Source: Paludibacteraceae bacterium (GTDB lineage Bacteria > Bacteroidota > Bacteroidia > Bacteroidales > Paludibacteraceae). From it: DNA of 64,000 nt. The notes under the pieces were generated by a model. The model had not been told where the DNA came from. It saw only the letters and a program-made list of their open reading frames with translations, and did not search any database. Location: positions 25,683 through 89,682 of the forward strand of contig JAKSMY010000002.1 of NCBI GenBank assembly GCA_024400275.1, written 5' to 3'. A program made the translations under genes and the position numbers. This document shows, piece after piece, positions 17,899 through 26,526 of this stretch (position 1 is its first letter; each line of letters begins with the position of its first letter).

Positions 17899-19411
17899 AG
17901 AATTGGTCAATATATTGTTGTCGTTCGTCAACGGACAGCTGACGAATATGTGTTTCTGTATGGTTGTTTTCGTCCTGTTTATACACAAGGAACTGCGTAT
18001 CTGCCTGCACGGCAATTTGCGGGTTATGCGTGATAGCGATAATCTGACGCGAAGAAGCCATCCTGTGCATAATCTTTCCCATTTGTGTTGCCACATCTCC
18101 GCTGACACCGGTATCTATCTCGTCAAAGATAATGGTAGGCAGTCCATTTGTGGAAGCGATGAGGGCCTTTATACACAGCATAAGGCGGGCTATCTCACCT
18201 CCACTGGCTACATCTGCAACGCGACGTAAAGACTGGTTGAGGTTGGCAGCGAAAAGGAATTGCACATTGTCTATGCCGGACATGGTAAAGTCCGATAGGG
18301 GTTCGATACTGATATCTACGTTAGCGTGCTTTATACCCAAGGCAGAAAGATTGCTGATTAGTTGGCTGTTGATGGTTGGTCGTACAGCCTGCCGGCTCAG
18401 TGTGAGCGAGTGACCGGCTTGCCTTAATGCTTCTGTTTTGTTTTTTAGGTCATCTTGCAGTTGGGCTATTTGGTCATCAAAATTGGCTATTTGCTGCATT
18501 TGTGTCCCTAATTGGTCATGTAAGGCAATCAGTTCATCAATAGTACGTACCTGGTGTTTGCGTAGGAGGGTGTTTAGAAGGTCTAACCGATCCTCCACCT
18601 GTTGCAGTCGCTCGGCATCGAATTCGAGATTATCGTATTGGTTGTTGAGGTCGCTGATTATATCGTTCAGTTCGATATCCACACTACGAAGGCGGTTCTC
18701 CAATTCATCGGAAACATCGTTTACGTGGCAGGAATGAATGAGCGTAGCTGCCCCTTGCTCATCGTTATTCAGTTTTTCGAGTATGGTTTGCAGATTTTGC
18801 TTGATTTCTTCCGTGTGACTAAGCCTATACTGCTCTTGTTCTAAATCGTCCAACTCACCGGCTATCAGGTGTGCTTCGTCCAATTGACGGAATTGAAAAG
18901 CGATATAATCGGCATCGTTGCGCGTCTTGGTTGCCAAGTTACGCAGTTGTGTCAGGGCAGATTGGGCATCTATATAGGCAGAATAGGCAGAGTCATAAAG
19001 GTTTCTCTCTTTGTCATTCTGTGCGATGGTATCAACGATAGCGAGCTGAAAGTCATCGTTTTCGATGAGTAGGTTCTCGTGCTGCGAATGAATATCAATC
19101 AAGCGGTTTGCCAAGGCTTTGAGTTCGGTTTGTGTAACCACTTCATCGTTCACAAAGGAACGGCTGCGTCCGCTACGATGAAGTTCACGGCGAATGAGAT
19201 AGTCACCAAAGTCGGCCTCTATGATACAACGTTCTTCGCCATCTGTAATAGATTGCATATCGGCTCTACCGCCCATAACGAGGGCTAAAGCACCTAAAAT
19301 GATACTTTTTCCGGCACCGGTCTCACCGGTTAATACCGAGAAACCTTCGGTAAAATTGATGTCTATATTACCAATAAGGGCGTAGTTTTGTATGTGTAAG
19401 TGCGTCAACAT
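17855..19411 (-). CDS. recN: DNA repair protein RecN
   Basis: A 518-residue SMC-like ATPase for double-strand-break repair. The N-terminal head carries FSVLTGETGAGKSIILGALA (Walker A). The middle is long coiled coil (about 160-350). The C-terminal head has the signature VASGGEIARLMLCIKA and Walker B PTIIFDEIDTGVSGDVA. It is slightly shorter than E. coli RecN (553) but all motifs are present. It abuts the PorD-type gene upstream (1-base overlap), an order (DUF4835-recN) common in Bacteroidota. Confidence 0.94.
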   Translation of the reverse strand: MLTHLHIQNYALIGNIDINFTEGFSVLTGETGAGKSIILGALALVMGGRADMQSITDGEERCIIEADFGDYLIRRELHRSGRSRSFVNDEVVTQTELKALANRLIDIHSQHENLLIENDDFQLAIVDTIAQNDKERNLYDSAYSAYIDAQSALTQLRNLATKTRNDADYIAFQFRQLDEAHLIAGELDDLEQEQYRLSHTEEIKQNLQTILEKLNNDEQGAATLIHSCHVNDVSDELENRLRSVDIELNDIISDLNNQYDNLEFDAERLQQVEDRLDLLNTLLRKHQVRTIDELIALHDQLGTQMQQIANFDDQIAQLQDDLKNKTEALRQAGHSLTLSRQAVRPTINSQLISNLSALGIKHANVDISIEPLSDFTMSGIDNVQFLFAANLNQSLRRVADVASGGEIARLMLCIKALIASTNGLPTIIFDEIDTGVSGDVATQMGKIMHRMASSRQIIAITHNPQIAVQADTQFLVYKQDENNHTETHIRQLSVDERQQYIDQFYATISRAIASKDAE

Positions 19412-20319
19412 TATTTCTTGTTGATTTTGTCATACTGTTCTTGTCGGGTAGGGTCCACCGCCATGCAAACGTCATATACTTTCTTTTTTTCCTCGTCCGT
19501 TCCTTTGGAGAACAGTTGTACTAGTTCGTCGTTTTTGGCATCCATAAAGGTATAAACGACATAGGTAGCAGGTCGTGCCCGATTGGCTTCGCGGAGTACT
19601 TCTATATCTTGTGCAATTCGTGCTCTTCCGTTAGCCACGTTGTCGCTCATGATGTCTAATCCGAGTCGGTGGTAGGTGTAAATATACTCGCGGAAACCTT
19701 GAAAAGCCTGGTCTTGCATTTGGTTGATAAGTGCATAACGGTTTTTGTTATTACTCATAGCTTTCCATCCCGCCAATTCGCTATCTCCAATAGAAGCCGA
19801 TTGCGCTACAGTAACGATGTTTTCACACTGTTGGAAATAGGGTTTTCCTCCCATTTTGGAATAGGAGTCGGCATCCATAGCGATGATGTAGTAGCAATAG
19901 AAAGCCAGCAGGGAGGACAAGTTAGACGTGAACTGATTGGGCTGAAACTCCAAGCGGTCAAATTCCTGATATTGGAACGAGCAGTCGTTGTCCTGCATAT
20001 TGACAAGTGTAGATTGATAGCCGGTTTTATACACAGGTCGGCGACTTTGTACTTGGAACTGGGCAGTGAATAAGCCGTCGGTAGAAACTTGGCTGACAAT
20101 AATCATAATCGTACATTCGATACGTTCTTGTTCTGCCACAGTCATATCCGTCCACCGCTGTGTATTGATGAACTCGCGAATAGATTGCTCCAGCGTGGTG
20201 AATATCTGCACGTTGGTACCTTGTACCTGATCGTGGTTGATGATTACGTTGCAATTCAGTTCCTGTGCCGATAAAACACAGGAAAGCAACAAGAGGCTAT
20301 AGACTAAAAGTCTTTTCAT
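19411..20319 (-). CDS. porD: DUF4835 protein (PorD-type, linked to type IX secretion)
   Basis: A 302-residue exported protein with signal peptide MKRLLVYSLLLLSCVLSAQ, then the DUF4835 domain beginning ELNCNVIINHDQVQGTNVQ. It includes RPVYKTGYQSTLVNMQDND and the helical C-terminal half. In Bacteroidota this family is annotated PorD and associated with the type IX secretion system. The window also holds a large protein with a matching type of C-terminal tail (26527-35742), which fits. The gene is locked between DUF4831 (23-base overlap) and recN. Confidence 0.82.
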   Translation of the reverse strand: MKRLLVYSLLLLSCVLSAQELNCNVIINHDQVQGTNVQIFTTLEQSIREFINTQRWTDMTVAEQERIECTIMIIVSQVSTDGLFTAQFQVQSRRPVYKTGYQSTLVNMQDNDCSFQYQEFDRLEFQPNQFTSNLSSLLAFYCYYIIAMDADSYSKMGGKPYFQQCENIVTVAQSASIGDSELAGWKAMSNNKNRYALINQMQDQAFQGFREYIYTYHRLGLDIMSDNVANGRARIAQDIEVLREANRARPATYVVYTFMDAKNDELVQLFSKGTDEEKKKVYDVCMAVDPTRQEQYDKINKK

Positions 20320-21088
20320 AGATTGTTTTGTTATTGTATGTGATACGTGTTACGGAACGAAAAACTTCATCTTTGTAAACAGGTTCCGCATTTTTCTTTT
20401 TGGGTTGTTCATCTGCCAAAACGGAGTGTGTGTAGCGGGATATATTGACAACGACGGGCTTTCCGCTGTTGTGGGTTGTATCTACGGGACCTTCCTGCTC
20501 GGAGAATTTACACAGTACCTGTTGTATGGCTGGCACATTGTCATCTACGTCGATGATAATGACTTTTGTTTTAGGACGAATGATTGTTTTGCCGACAAAC
20601 ATACCGGTGAGGGCTTTTTCTTGCTTTTTCAGTTCATTGAGTACCAATTCCATCGACTTGCCGTCTGCCGGCATGTGCTCTACGTCTCCCGCCAAGATAT
20701 TCATTCTTGTTTCGCGGATACGATATATCTGTTTTGCCACACTTTCTGCTTTTTTTGCCATATTGGTAGCCAAAAGAGCTTCCTCGTTCAGTGGCAAAGG
20801 TTGTGTCCTAACAGTGCGTTCTTTTTCAGGCTGAGTCTGTGTTCCCTTTGTATTGTCAGTGGTCTTTGTGTTGGCAGGTTTTGGGATTACCTGACTGACG
20901 CGGTCTAATTCGTAAGTTATGCCATCTTCGGTGACAACATCGGTGGTGCCGAGATAGCGTTCGGAGTACTGATATAGTTCTCCGCGGATATGCTCTACTT
21001 CGTTGTAGTAGATTTTAAATTTCTTTTCTCCGGCTTGTGCGGTTAAGACCATTAAGCAGCAGATGGCTGCGATAAAGATTTTTTTCAT
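20297..21088 (-). CDS. DUF4831 family exported protein
   Basis: A 263-residue protein with signal peptide (residues 1-19, ending TAQAG) and the family landmark GELYQYSERYLGTTDVV. A low-complexity linker (about 73-95, rich in T, P, E and K) follows, then a helical and strand-rich C-terminal half. The family is restricted to Bacteroidota and has no known function. It overlaps the PorD-type gene by 23 bases and follows aroE by 22 bases. Confidence 0.75.
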   Translation of the reverse strand: MKKIFIAAICCLMVLTAQAGEKKFKIYYNEVEHIRGELYQYSERYLGTTDVVTEDGITYELDRVSQVIPKPANTKTTDNTKGTQTQPEKERTVRTQPLPLNEEALLATNMAKKAESVAKQIYRIRETRMNILAGDVEHMPADGKSMELVLNELKKQEKALTGMFVGKTIIRPKTKVIIIDVDDNVPAIQQVLCKFSEQEGPVDTTHNSGKPVVVNISRYTHSVLADEQPKKKNAEPVYKDEVFRSVTRITYNNKTIYEKTFSL

Positions 21089-21110
21089 AGGATTAATGTT
21101 ATAGTTATTT

Positions 21111-21833
21111 TTATTGGTTCCATATTTTCCATGCTGCTTCGGCTTGTCCGTACAGCATACCCAATCCGTTTAGTATGCGTGTCCCCTGTTGCTTTCCATG
21201 TAAGAGAAAGAGTGTTTCCTCGGGGTTATATACGCAATCGTACAAAAGATGTGCCGAAGAAAGAAAAGAGTAGGGAATATGTGCACAATTATCCGTATTA
21301 GGCCACATACCAAGTGGAGTACAGTTAACGATAACGGTGTGCTGACGGATTATATCTTCGGTCAGGGCATCGTATCCGATTGTTTTCTCTCCCGTATCTT
21401 TGTCGGGTGTACGGCTAACGTATGTTGTTTCCAGTCCAAGTTGGTTCAGACCGTAGCGTACAGCCTTGGCGGCACCGCCGGTACCTAAAATAAGAGCTTT
21501 TTTATCGGTAGGAAGCAAAACAGGACGAATACTATTCATAAATCCTATGCAGTCGGTGTTAAATCCGATATGGTTCTTATTGACTACATTGACGGCACCT
21601 ATTTTGCGTGCTGTGTCGTCTAATCCTTGCAGGTAGGGTATAATGGCTTGCTTGTAGGGTATGGTAACGTTAAATCCGTCTAATTTCTCCAAATAAGGAA
21701 GGACCTCTTCTATTTGGTTGAGTTCGTAGCGTTCGTATTGCGCGTTGATGTTTTCTCGACTGAATTTATCCGAGAAATAGCGTGCGGAGAAGGATTGTGC
21801 TACCGGTTTGCCTATTATTCCGTAATGTTTCAT
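21111..21833 (-). CDS. aroE: Shikimate dehydrogenase
   Basis: A 240-residue NADPH-dependent enzyme of chorismate biosynthesis. It shows the shikimate site GKPVAQSFSARYF (residues 7-19), the catalytic lysine in FNVTIPYKQAI, the NADP loop ILGTGGAAKAVRYGLNQLG and the second substrate motif NCTPLGM. The length is at the short end of the family, as in other Bacteroidota. It lies 6 bases from tilS and is part of the long minus-strand operon. Confidence 0.94.
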   Translation of the reverse strand: MKHYGIIGKPVAQSFSARYFSDKFSRENINAQYERYELNQIEEVLPYLEKLDGFNVTIPYKQAIIPYLQGLDDTARKIGAVNVVNKNHIGFNTDCIGFMNSIRPVLLPTDKKALILGTGGAAKAVRYGLNQLGLETTYVSRTPDKDTGEKTIGYDALTEDIIRQHTVIVNCTPLGMWPNTDNCAHIPYSFLSSAHLLYDCVYNPEETLFLLHGKQQGTRILNGLGMLYGQAEAAWKIWNQ

Positions 21834-21839
21834 TGTTGT

Positions 21840-22619
21840 TTAGTGTTTGAGTATAGACCGTTCGCTTCGCTCACTGATGGAGTATGGACTTTCCATCATC
21901 CGCACTCGTTCTGCTAAGGCACAGATATGTTCTATCTCGGCTTTGGACCATTGTTTTAGTTCCTCACGAATAGCATTTCGTTTGTAGGAAGTGTCCGAGT
22001 TGGTGCTATCTTCTACCCAGTCTATGCCACGTATGTCTTTGAGATAGTGGCATATATAGTCGTGTGTGGTGCATAGAAGGGGGCGAATGATGGGTATATT
22101 TTTATTTTTGGTACATGGGTTGGGGGCAGATGGCCTCATGCCGCATAATCCGTTTAGTCCGCAGCCCCGCCGAATATGCATGAGTATAGTCTCTGCCTGG
22201 TCGTTTTGGTGGTGTGCCACAGCGATGGCATTGCAGCCTGTTTGGTGTGCCAGTTGGTCAAACCACTGGTATCGCAGTTCGCGTGCTGCCGTTTCGACAG
22301 ATTGGTTCTGCTGTTGGGCATAGGCTAAGGTATCGAAATGTTGTATATAGAGGGGTATGCCGTCTGCCATCCAATCTTTTTTTATTTTCAGCCGTGCAGC
22401 CAAGTCTTTGACTATTTGTTGCACAAATTGTGTGTCTCTATTGCTTTCTTCTCCTCTCAGGTGAAAATTGCAGTGTGCCACTACGCACGCGTAACCCGCG
22501 CGTAATAATATATCGAGTAAAGCGACGCTATCTGCGCCGCCACTCACACATACCAACACCCGTGATTCGGGTGTTAGTAGGTGATGGTCATTAATGTACT
22601 TTTTTATGCGTCTAAGCAC
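21840..22619 (-). CDS. tilS: tRNA(Ile)-lysidine synthase, short form lacking C-terminal domains
   Basis: This 259-residue protein has the PP-loop VCVSGGADSVALLDILL (residues 23-39) and the lysidine-synthase core, including VVAHCNFHLRGEESNRD and AVAHHQNDQAETILMHIRRG. Family members are usually 320-440 residues. Here nothing follows the catalytic domain except a tail SISERSERSILKH, encoded by a 31-bp repeat unit that also occurs at 25381 and 36856. No displaced C-terminal domain is visible downstream, since aroE starts within 7 bases. It is either a genuine short TilS or one truncated by repeat insertion. Confidence 0.85.
   Translation of the reverse strand: MLRRIKKYINDHHLLTPESRVLVCVSGGADSVALLDILLRAGYACVVAHCNFHLRGEESNRDTQFVQQIVKDLAARLKIKKDWMADGIPLYIQHFDTLAYAQQQNQSVETAARELRYQWFDQLAHQTGCNAIAVAHHQNDQAETILMHIRRGCGLNGLCGMRPSAPNPCTKNKNIPIIRPLLCTTHDYICHYLKDIRGIDWVEDSTNSDTSYKRNAIREELKQWSKAEIEHICALAERVRMMESPYSISERSERSILKH
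21849..21889. repeat. 31-bp repeat family, copy A (end of tilS)
   Basis: One full 31-base unit beginning GAGTATAGACCGTTCGC plus the first 10 bases of the next unit. It encodes the last residues of TilS on the minus strand. Confidence 0.85.
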
Positions 22620-22625
22620 GTATAT

Positions 22626-25355
22626 CTATTTCTCGTCCTCAACGGCAGCTTGAGCAGCGGCGAGTCGTGCGATAGGCACGCGGAAAGGCGAGCAGCTGGC
22701 GTAGTTCATACCCACGCGAGCGCAGAACTTAACCGAACTGGGTTCGCCACCGTGTTCACCGCATATACCGGTGCGAAGAGACGGACGGATAGCACGACCT
22801 TTCTCGACTGCCATTTTGATAAGTTGTCCTACACCTTTCTGGTCAAGTACTTGGAACGGGTCGGCTTTCAGAATCTTCTTCTCGAGATAAGCGGGCAGGA
22901 AGCTGGCTATATCGTCACGGCTGTAACCGAAGGTCATCTGTGTCAAGTCGTTGGTACCGAAACTGAAGTATTGAGCCTCTGTAGCGATACGGTCGGCAGT
23001 GAGGGCAGCACGAGGAATCTCAATCATCGTACCTACCTCGTATTCTACTTCTACACCGTATTCGGCAAATACCTCTTTGGCAACGCGATTGATGATTTCT
23101 TTCTGTTGTTTCAACTCATAGAGAATACCGATGAGAGGTACCATAATTTCGGGCATTGGGTTCTTGCCTTCTTTTTTCAGTTCGCAAGCAGCGGACATGA
23201 TGGCGCGTGTTTGCATAGCTGTAATTTCGGGGAAGGTGATACCTAAACGGCAGCCACGGTGACCGAGCATAGGATTGTTTTCAGCAAGAGAGGCTACACG
23301 TTGTTGAATCTCTTGTACAGAAACGCCCATTTCCTTAGCCATTTGCTCTTGTCCTGCCAAATCATGAGGAACGAACTCATGCAAAGGAGGATCGAGCAGA
23401 CGGATATTAACGGGGCAACCGTCCATCGCGTCTAATATACCCTTAAAGTCGGCTTTCTGATAGGGCAGCAGTTTAGATAATGCTTTTTCGCGTCCTTCAG
23501 CGTCTTTGGCAAGAATCATTTCGCGCATGGCGATGATTTTCTTATCGTCGAAGAACATGTGTTCCGTACGAGTAAGACCTATACCTTTGGCACCGAAGTC
23601 GCGCGCTACTTGAGCATCGTGAGGTGTATCGGCATTGGTGCGGACTTGCAGGTGTGTATATTTGTCGCACAGGTCCATGAGGGCTTTGAAGTCACCGCTG
23701 AGTTCAGCCGCTTTGGTAGGAATTTGTCCTGCATATACTTGACCGGTGGAGCCATTCAGGCTGATGTAGTCGCCTTCTTTGTAGGTAACGCCTTCGATGG
23801 TAACTGTTTTGGCTTTGTAGTCCACCAAGATGGCACCGGCACCGGAAACGCAGCATTTACCCATACCACGAGCCACAACGGCAGCGTGCGATGTCATACC
23901 GCCACGAGCTGTCAGGATACCTTCGGCAGCCGACATACCGGCAAGGTCTTCGGGGCTGGTTTCGATACGAACCATAACGACTTTATGTCCGTCTTTATGC
24001 CAAGCTTGCGCGTCATCAGCGTGGAAGACTATTTGTCCGCAAGCGGCACCCGGGCTGGCAGGCAGACCTTGTGTGATGACTTTGGCTTTCTTGAGAGCGT
24101 CTTTGTCGAAAATGGGGTGGAGTAACTCATCGAGTTTTTGTGGTTCGCAGCGCATAATGGCTTCTTGCTCGGTGATAACGCCTTCGCGAACGAGGTCCAT
24201 AGCGATTTTTACCATTGCCGTACCGGTACGTTTACCGTTACGGGTCTGCAAGAACCACAGTTTACCTTCTTGTACGGTAAATTCCATATCCTGCATATCA
24301 CGGTAGTGTGCTTGCAGTTTCTTTTGGATACCATCCAATTCTTTGTATAACTCAGGCATGCACTCTTCCATGGAAGGATATTTAGAGGCGCGTTCTTGTT
24401 CGCTGATACCACGCAGAGCAGCCCAACGGCGGCTACCTTCGAGAGTGATTTGTTGCGGAGTACGAATACCTGCCACAACGTCCTCTCCTTGTGCATTAAC
24501 GAGGTACTCACCATTGAAGATGTTTTCGCCGGTAGCGGCATCACGGCTGAAGCAAACGCCCGTGGCAGAGGTTTCGCCCATGTTACCGAATACCATTGCC
24601 ATTACGCTAACGGCTGTTCCCCATTCGTCAGGAATACCTTCCATCTTACGGTAAAGGATAGCGCGTTCGTTCATCCAACTGCGGAATACGGCGCAGATAG
24701 CACCCCACAATTGCTCAATCGGATCGGTTGGGAAGTCGCTACCTGTTTGCTCTTTGATAGCGGTCTTGAAACGTGCAACAAGGAGTTTGAGTTCATCTAC
24801 ATTGAGGTCTTTGTCCAAACTAATACCACGAATTTCCTTAACTTCTTCGATAATCTTCTCGAAGGGGTCGATGTCCGTTTTGTTGACGGGTTTCATGCCG
24901 AGTACTACGTCGCCGTACATCTGTACGAAACGGCGGTAACTGTCATATACGAAGTGCGGGTTGCCTGTTTTAGCCACCATGCCCTCTGCCACTACATCGT
25001 TCAGACCCAAGTTAAGAATCGTATCCATCATACCGGGCATAGAAGCGCGTGCGCCGGAGCGAACGCTGACCAGCAGAGGATTTTTGGGATCTCCGAATTT
25101 GCAGTTCATCAGGGTTTCAATATGCTTGACAGCAGCCATCACGTCGTCATTCAGCAACTCCATGATTTTTTCTTGTCCCACTTGGTAGTATTCATTACAA
25201 ACGTCGGTTGTAATGGTAAATCCGGGAGGAACGGGCACTCCCACCAAATTCATTTCCGCACAGTTGGCACCTTTGCCGCCTAATTGCTCACGCATCTGTG
25301 CATTACCTTCGGCCTTACCGTTACCGAAAGTATAAACTCTCTTTTTGTTTTCCAT
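22626..25355 (-). CDS. ppdK: Pyruvate, phosphate dikinase
   Basis: A 909-residue enzyme interconverting pyruvate + ATP + Pi and phosphoenolpyruvate + AMP + PPi. The N-terminal nucleotide-binding domain starts VYTFGNGKAEGNAQMREQLG. The swivelling domain has the phospho-histidine in GGMTSHAAVVARGMG (about 450-465). The C-terminal TIM barrel carries the catalytic cysteine in TGICGEHGGEPSSV. The length is that of bacterial and plant PPDK. It heads the minus-strand operon and has a perfect promoter 120 bases upstream, with 31-bp repeats in the leader. Confidence 0.97.
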   Translation of the reverse strand: MENKKRVYTFGNGKAEGNAQMREQLGGKGANCAEMNLVGVPVPPGFTITTDVCNEYYQVGQEKIMELLNDDVMAAVKHIETLMNCKFGDPKNPLLVSVRSGARASMPGMMDTILNLGLNDVVAEGMVAKTGNPHFVYDSYRRFVQMYGDVVLGMKPVNKTDIDPFEKIIEEVKEIRGISLDKDLNVDELKLLVARFKTAIKEQTGSDFPTDPIEQLWGAICAVFRSWMNERAILYRKMEGIPDEWGTAVSVMAMVFGNMGETSATGVCFSRDAATGENIFNGEYLVNAQGEDVVAGIRTPQQITLEGSRRWAALRGISEQERASKYPSMEECMPELYKELDGIQKKLQAHYRDMQDMEFTVQEGKLWFLQTRNGKRTGTAMVKIAMDLVREGVITEQEAIMRCEPQKLDELLHPIFDKDALKKAKVITQGLPASPGAACGQIVFHADDAQAWHKDGHKVVMVRIETSPEDLAGMSAAEGILTARGGMTSHAAVVARGMGKCCVSGAGAILVDYKAKTVTIEGVTYKEGDYISLNGSTGQVYAGQIPTKAAELSGDFKALMDLCDKYTHLQVRTNADTPHDAQVARDFGAKGIGLTRTEHMFFDDKKIIAMREMILAKDAEGREKALSKLLPYQKADFKGILDAMDGCPVNIRLLDPPLHEFVPHDLAGQEQMAKEMGVSVQEIQQRVASLAENNPMLGHRGCRLGITFPEITAMQTRAIMSAACELKKEGKNPMPEIMVPLIGILYELKQQKEIINRVAKEVFAEYGVEVEYEVGTMIEIPRAALTADRIATEAQYFSFGTNDLTQMTFGYSRDDIASFLPAYLEKKILKADPFQVLDQKGVGQLIKMAVEKGRAIRPSLRTGICGEHGGEPSSVKFCARVGMNYASCSPFRVPIARLAAAQAAVEDEK

Positions 25356-25380
25356 AAATTAGTTATTTGTATTATTTTTT

Positions 25381-25460
25381 GTGTATAGATTGTTCTCGTT
25401 GTTCACTGATGGAGTATGGACCGTTCGCGTTGCTCACTGATAGAGTATAGACCGTCCTTA
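25381..25460. repeat. 31-bp repeat family, copy B (ppdK leader)
   Basis: Two full 31-base units (25381-25411, 25412-25442) and an 18-base partial one ending CCGTCCTTA. The units share the core TTGCTCACTGAT with copies A and C. The block lies between the ppdK promoter and its start codon, so it is transcribed as leader RNA. Confidence 0.9.
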
Positions 25461-25476
25461 CTCGAAAAATTCGCTG

Positions 25477-25508
25477 CAAAGATACAAAAAAATTTTGATA
25501 TATGCAAA
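25477..25508 (-). promoter_or_regulatory. Consensus promoter for the ppdK operon
   Basis: On the minus strand TTTG (25505-25508), 20 bases, TATCTTTG (25477-25484). It overlaps the divergent promoter of the phosphopantetheinyl transferase gene. Confidence 0.85.
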
Positions 25509-25524
25509 TAAATTAGTAATTTTG
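25494..25524 (+). promoter_or_regulatory. Promoter for the phosphopantetheinyl transferase gene
   Basis: TTTG (25494-25497), 19 bases, TAATTTTG (25517-25524). The ATG at 25535 follows by 10 bases, so the message has almost no leader. Confidence 0.8.
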
Positions 25525-25534
25525 CACCTGATTT

Positions 25535-26080
25535 ATGAAGTACCTTGTGTATGATATGGTTCAATGTACGGACGAGCGAGTGAATGAACTTTTGCCGTTG
25601 GTGTCTGAGCAGAGGCGTGAATATGCGTTGCGGTATAAGCACACATTTGGTCGTTTTTGTGCGTTGCAGTCATGGTTGATGGTAGAGCACTTGACGGGTT
25701 CGTCAGCCGATTGGAGTTATAATCAATACGGCAAGCCGTATATAGATGGTGGGCTTGATTTTTCTCTTTCACATTGTAAACGTGCCATTGCGGTGGCAGT
25801 AGATAATTGTCCGATAGGTATAGACGTAGAGAGTATTCGTCATGTTGATGACGCTTTAATAGCGCGTACGATGAATGAGGCAGAGCGTGCTATGATACAC
25901 GAAGCACAGGACACAGCCCGTATGTTTACGCGCTTGTGGACGCGCAAGGAGGCTTATTTGAAGTGGAAAGGGACCGGCATAGCAGATGATTTGCAGCAGG
26001 TGTTGAATGGGGTAGAGGAGCAAGGCTTTATGACCATAGAGAGAGACGATTACATTGTAAGTATATACACTCAACGATAA
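25535..26080 (+). CDS. 4'-phosphopantetheinyl transferase (Sfp/AcpT-like)
   Basis: A 181-residue member of the Sfp superfamily. It transfers the phosphopantetheine arm of CoA to carrier proteins. The substrate loop SLSHCKRAIAVAV (about 75-87), the magnesium site PIGIDVESIR and the motif FTRLWTRKEAYLKWKGTGI are all present. At this size it could serve fatty-acid ACP or a secondary-metabolite carrier; there is no NRPS or PKS gene in the window. It is a single-gene unit ended by a strong hairpin shared with the convergent gene. Confidence 0.9.
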   Translation: MKYLVYDMVQCTDERVNELLPLVSEQRREYALRYKHTFGRFCALQSWLMVEHLTGSSADWSYNQYGKPYIDGGLDFSLSHCKRAIAVAVDNCPIGIDVESIRHVDDALIARTMNEAERAMIHEAQDTARMFTRLWTRKEAYLKWKGTGIADDLQQVLNGVEEQGFMTIERDDYIVSIYTQR

Positions 26081-26089
26081 GGATTTATT

Positions 26090-26128
26090 AAAAAAAGCGT
26101 GCTTCAAGGCGAAGCACGCTTTTTTTTT
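26090..26128. terminator. Bidirectional intrinsic terminator
   Basis: A perfect 9-base stem GCGTGCTTC / GAAGCACGC with a five-base loop is flanked by seven As and nine Ts, so it works on both strands. It lies between the convergent phosphopantetheinyl transferase gene and the small secreted protein gene. Confidence 0.92.
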
Positions 26129-26129
26129 G

Positions 26130-26169
26130 TCTAGTAGGCTAGTTAACTAGTTGTCTAGTTTACTAGTTT
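26130..26169. repeat. 8-bp tandem array supplying a stop codon
   Basis: Five consecutive 8-base units of the form NCTAGTNN (TCTAGTAG, GCTAGTTA, ACTAGTTG, TCTAGTTT, ACTAGTTT). The TAG stop and last codons (KLVN) of the 108-residue protein lie inside it. Confidence 0.85.
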
Positions 26170-26481
26170 TCTGCGGCGGAGAGCAATAACAGCTCCGGTG
26201 GCGGCAGCAAAGAGAAGCATTATATACGGTGCTCCGATAGGAGATTGTCCGGAACGTTCTTCTTCATCTTCAGTCACACCACCCAATGTTCTACGGGCAG
26301 GACCATTAGATGTTGTAGATGCCATAGAATAATCCATGTCCTCAGCCCCTACACCATATATATTAGAAGACAACGAACTCCCTGTATTCATCATTTCAGA
26401 ACTCGTAGATTGGAACGCTTGCGCTGAAACAAAAGCGGTAGCACTAACTAACAGAACCAATATTAAATTGAACTTTTTCAT
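26155..26481 (-). CDS. Small secreted protein with a tripartite C-terminal anchor
   Basis: A 108-residue protein with signal peptide MKKFNLILVLLVSATAFVSA, a polar Ser/Thr-rich middle and a C-terminus made of SPIGAP, one membrane helix (about 83-99) and the basic end RRRK. Motif-helix-basic tail is the layout of sorting signals recognised by sortase- or exosortase-like enzymes. Related short PxG-helix-RRR tails occur in Bacteroidota. No such enzyme is in the window. It follows the giant protein by 45 bases and is likely co-transcribed with it. Confidence 0.65.
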   Translation of the reverse strand: MKKFNLILVLLVSATAFVSAQAFQSTSSEMMNTGSSLSSNIYGVGAEDMDYSMASTTSNGPARRTLGGVTEDEEERSGQSPIGAPYIMLLFAAATGAVIALRRRKLVN

Positions 26482-26526
26482 AATTGCTGTTTTTTATTCA
26501 TTTTGAGTGATTTTCCTTTACCAAAC

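Noticed and set aside
17899..18108. 70-residue N-terminal extension of RarA
   Set aside because: The codons overlap recN in another frame, and the family's start MLPLAERLRP fits the internal ATG.
24396..25283. A 295-codon plus-strand frame, and others near 23559-24125
   Set aside because: They are shadows of ppdK, whose motifs are complete on the minus strand.
21849..25460. 31-bp repeats as transposon ends or attachment sites
   Set aside because: No transposase or integrase lies between or near them, and the genes between are ordinary operon members.
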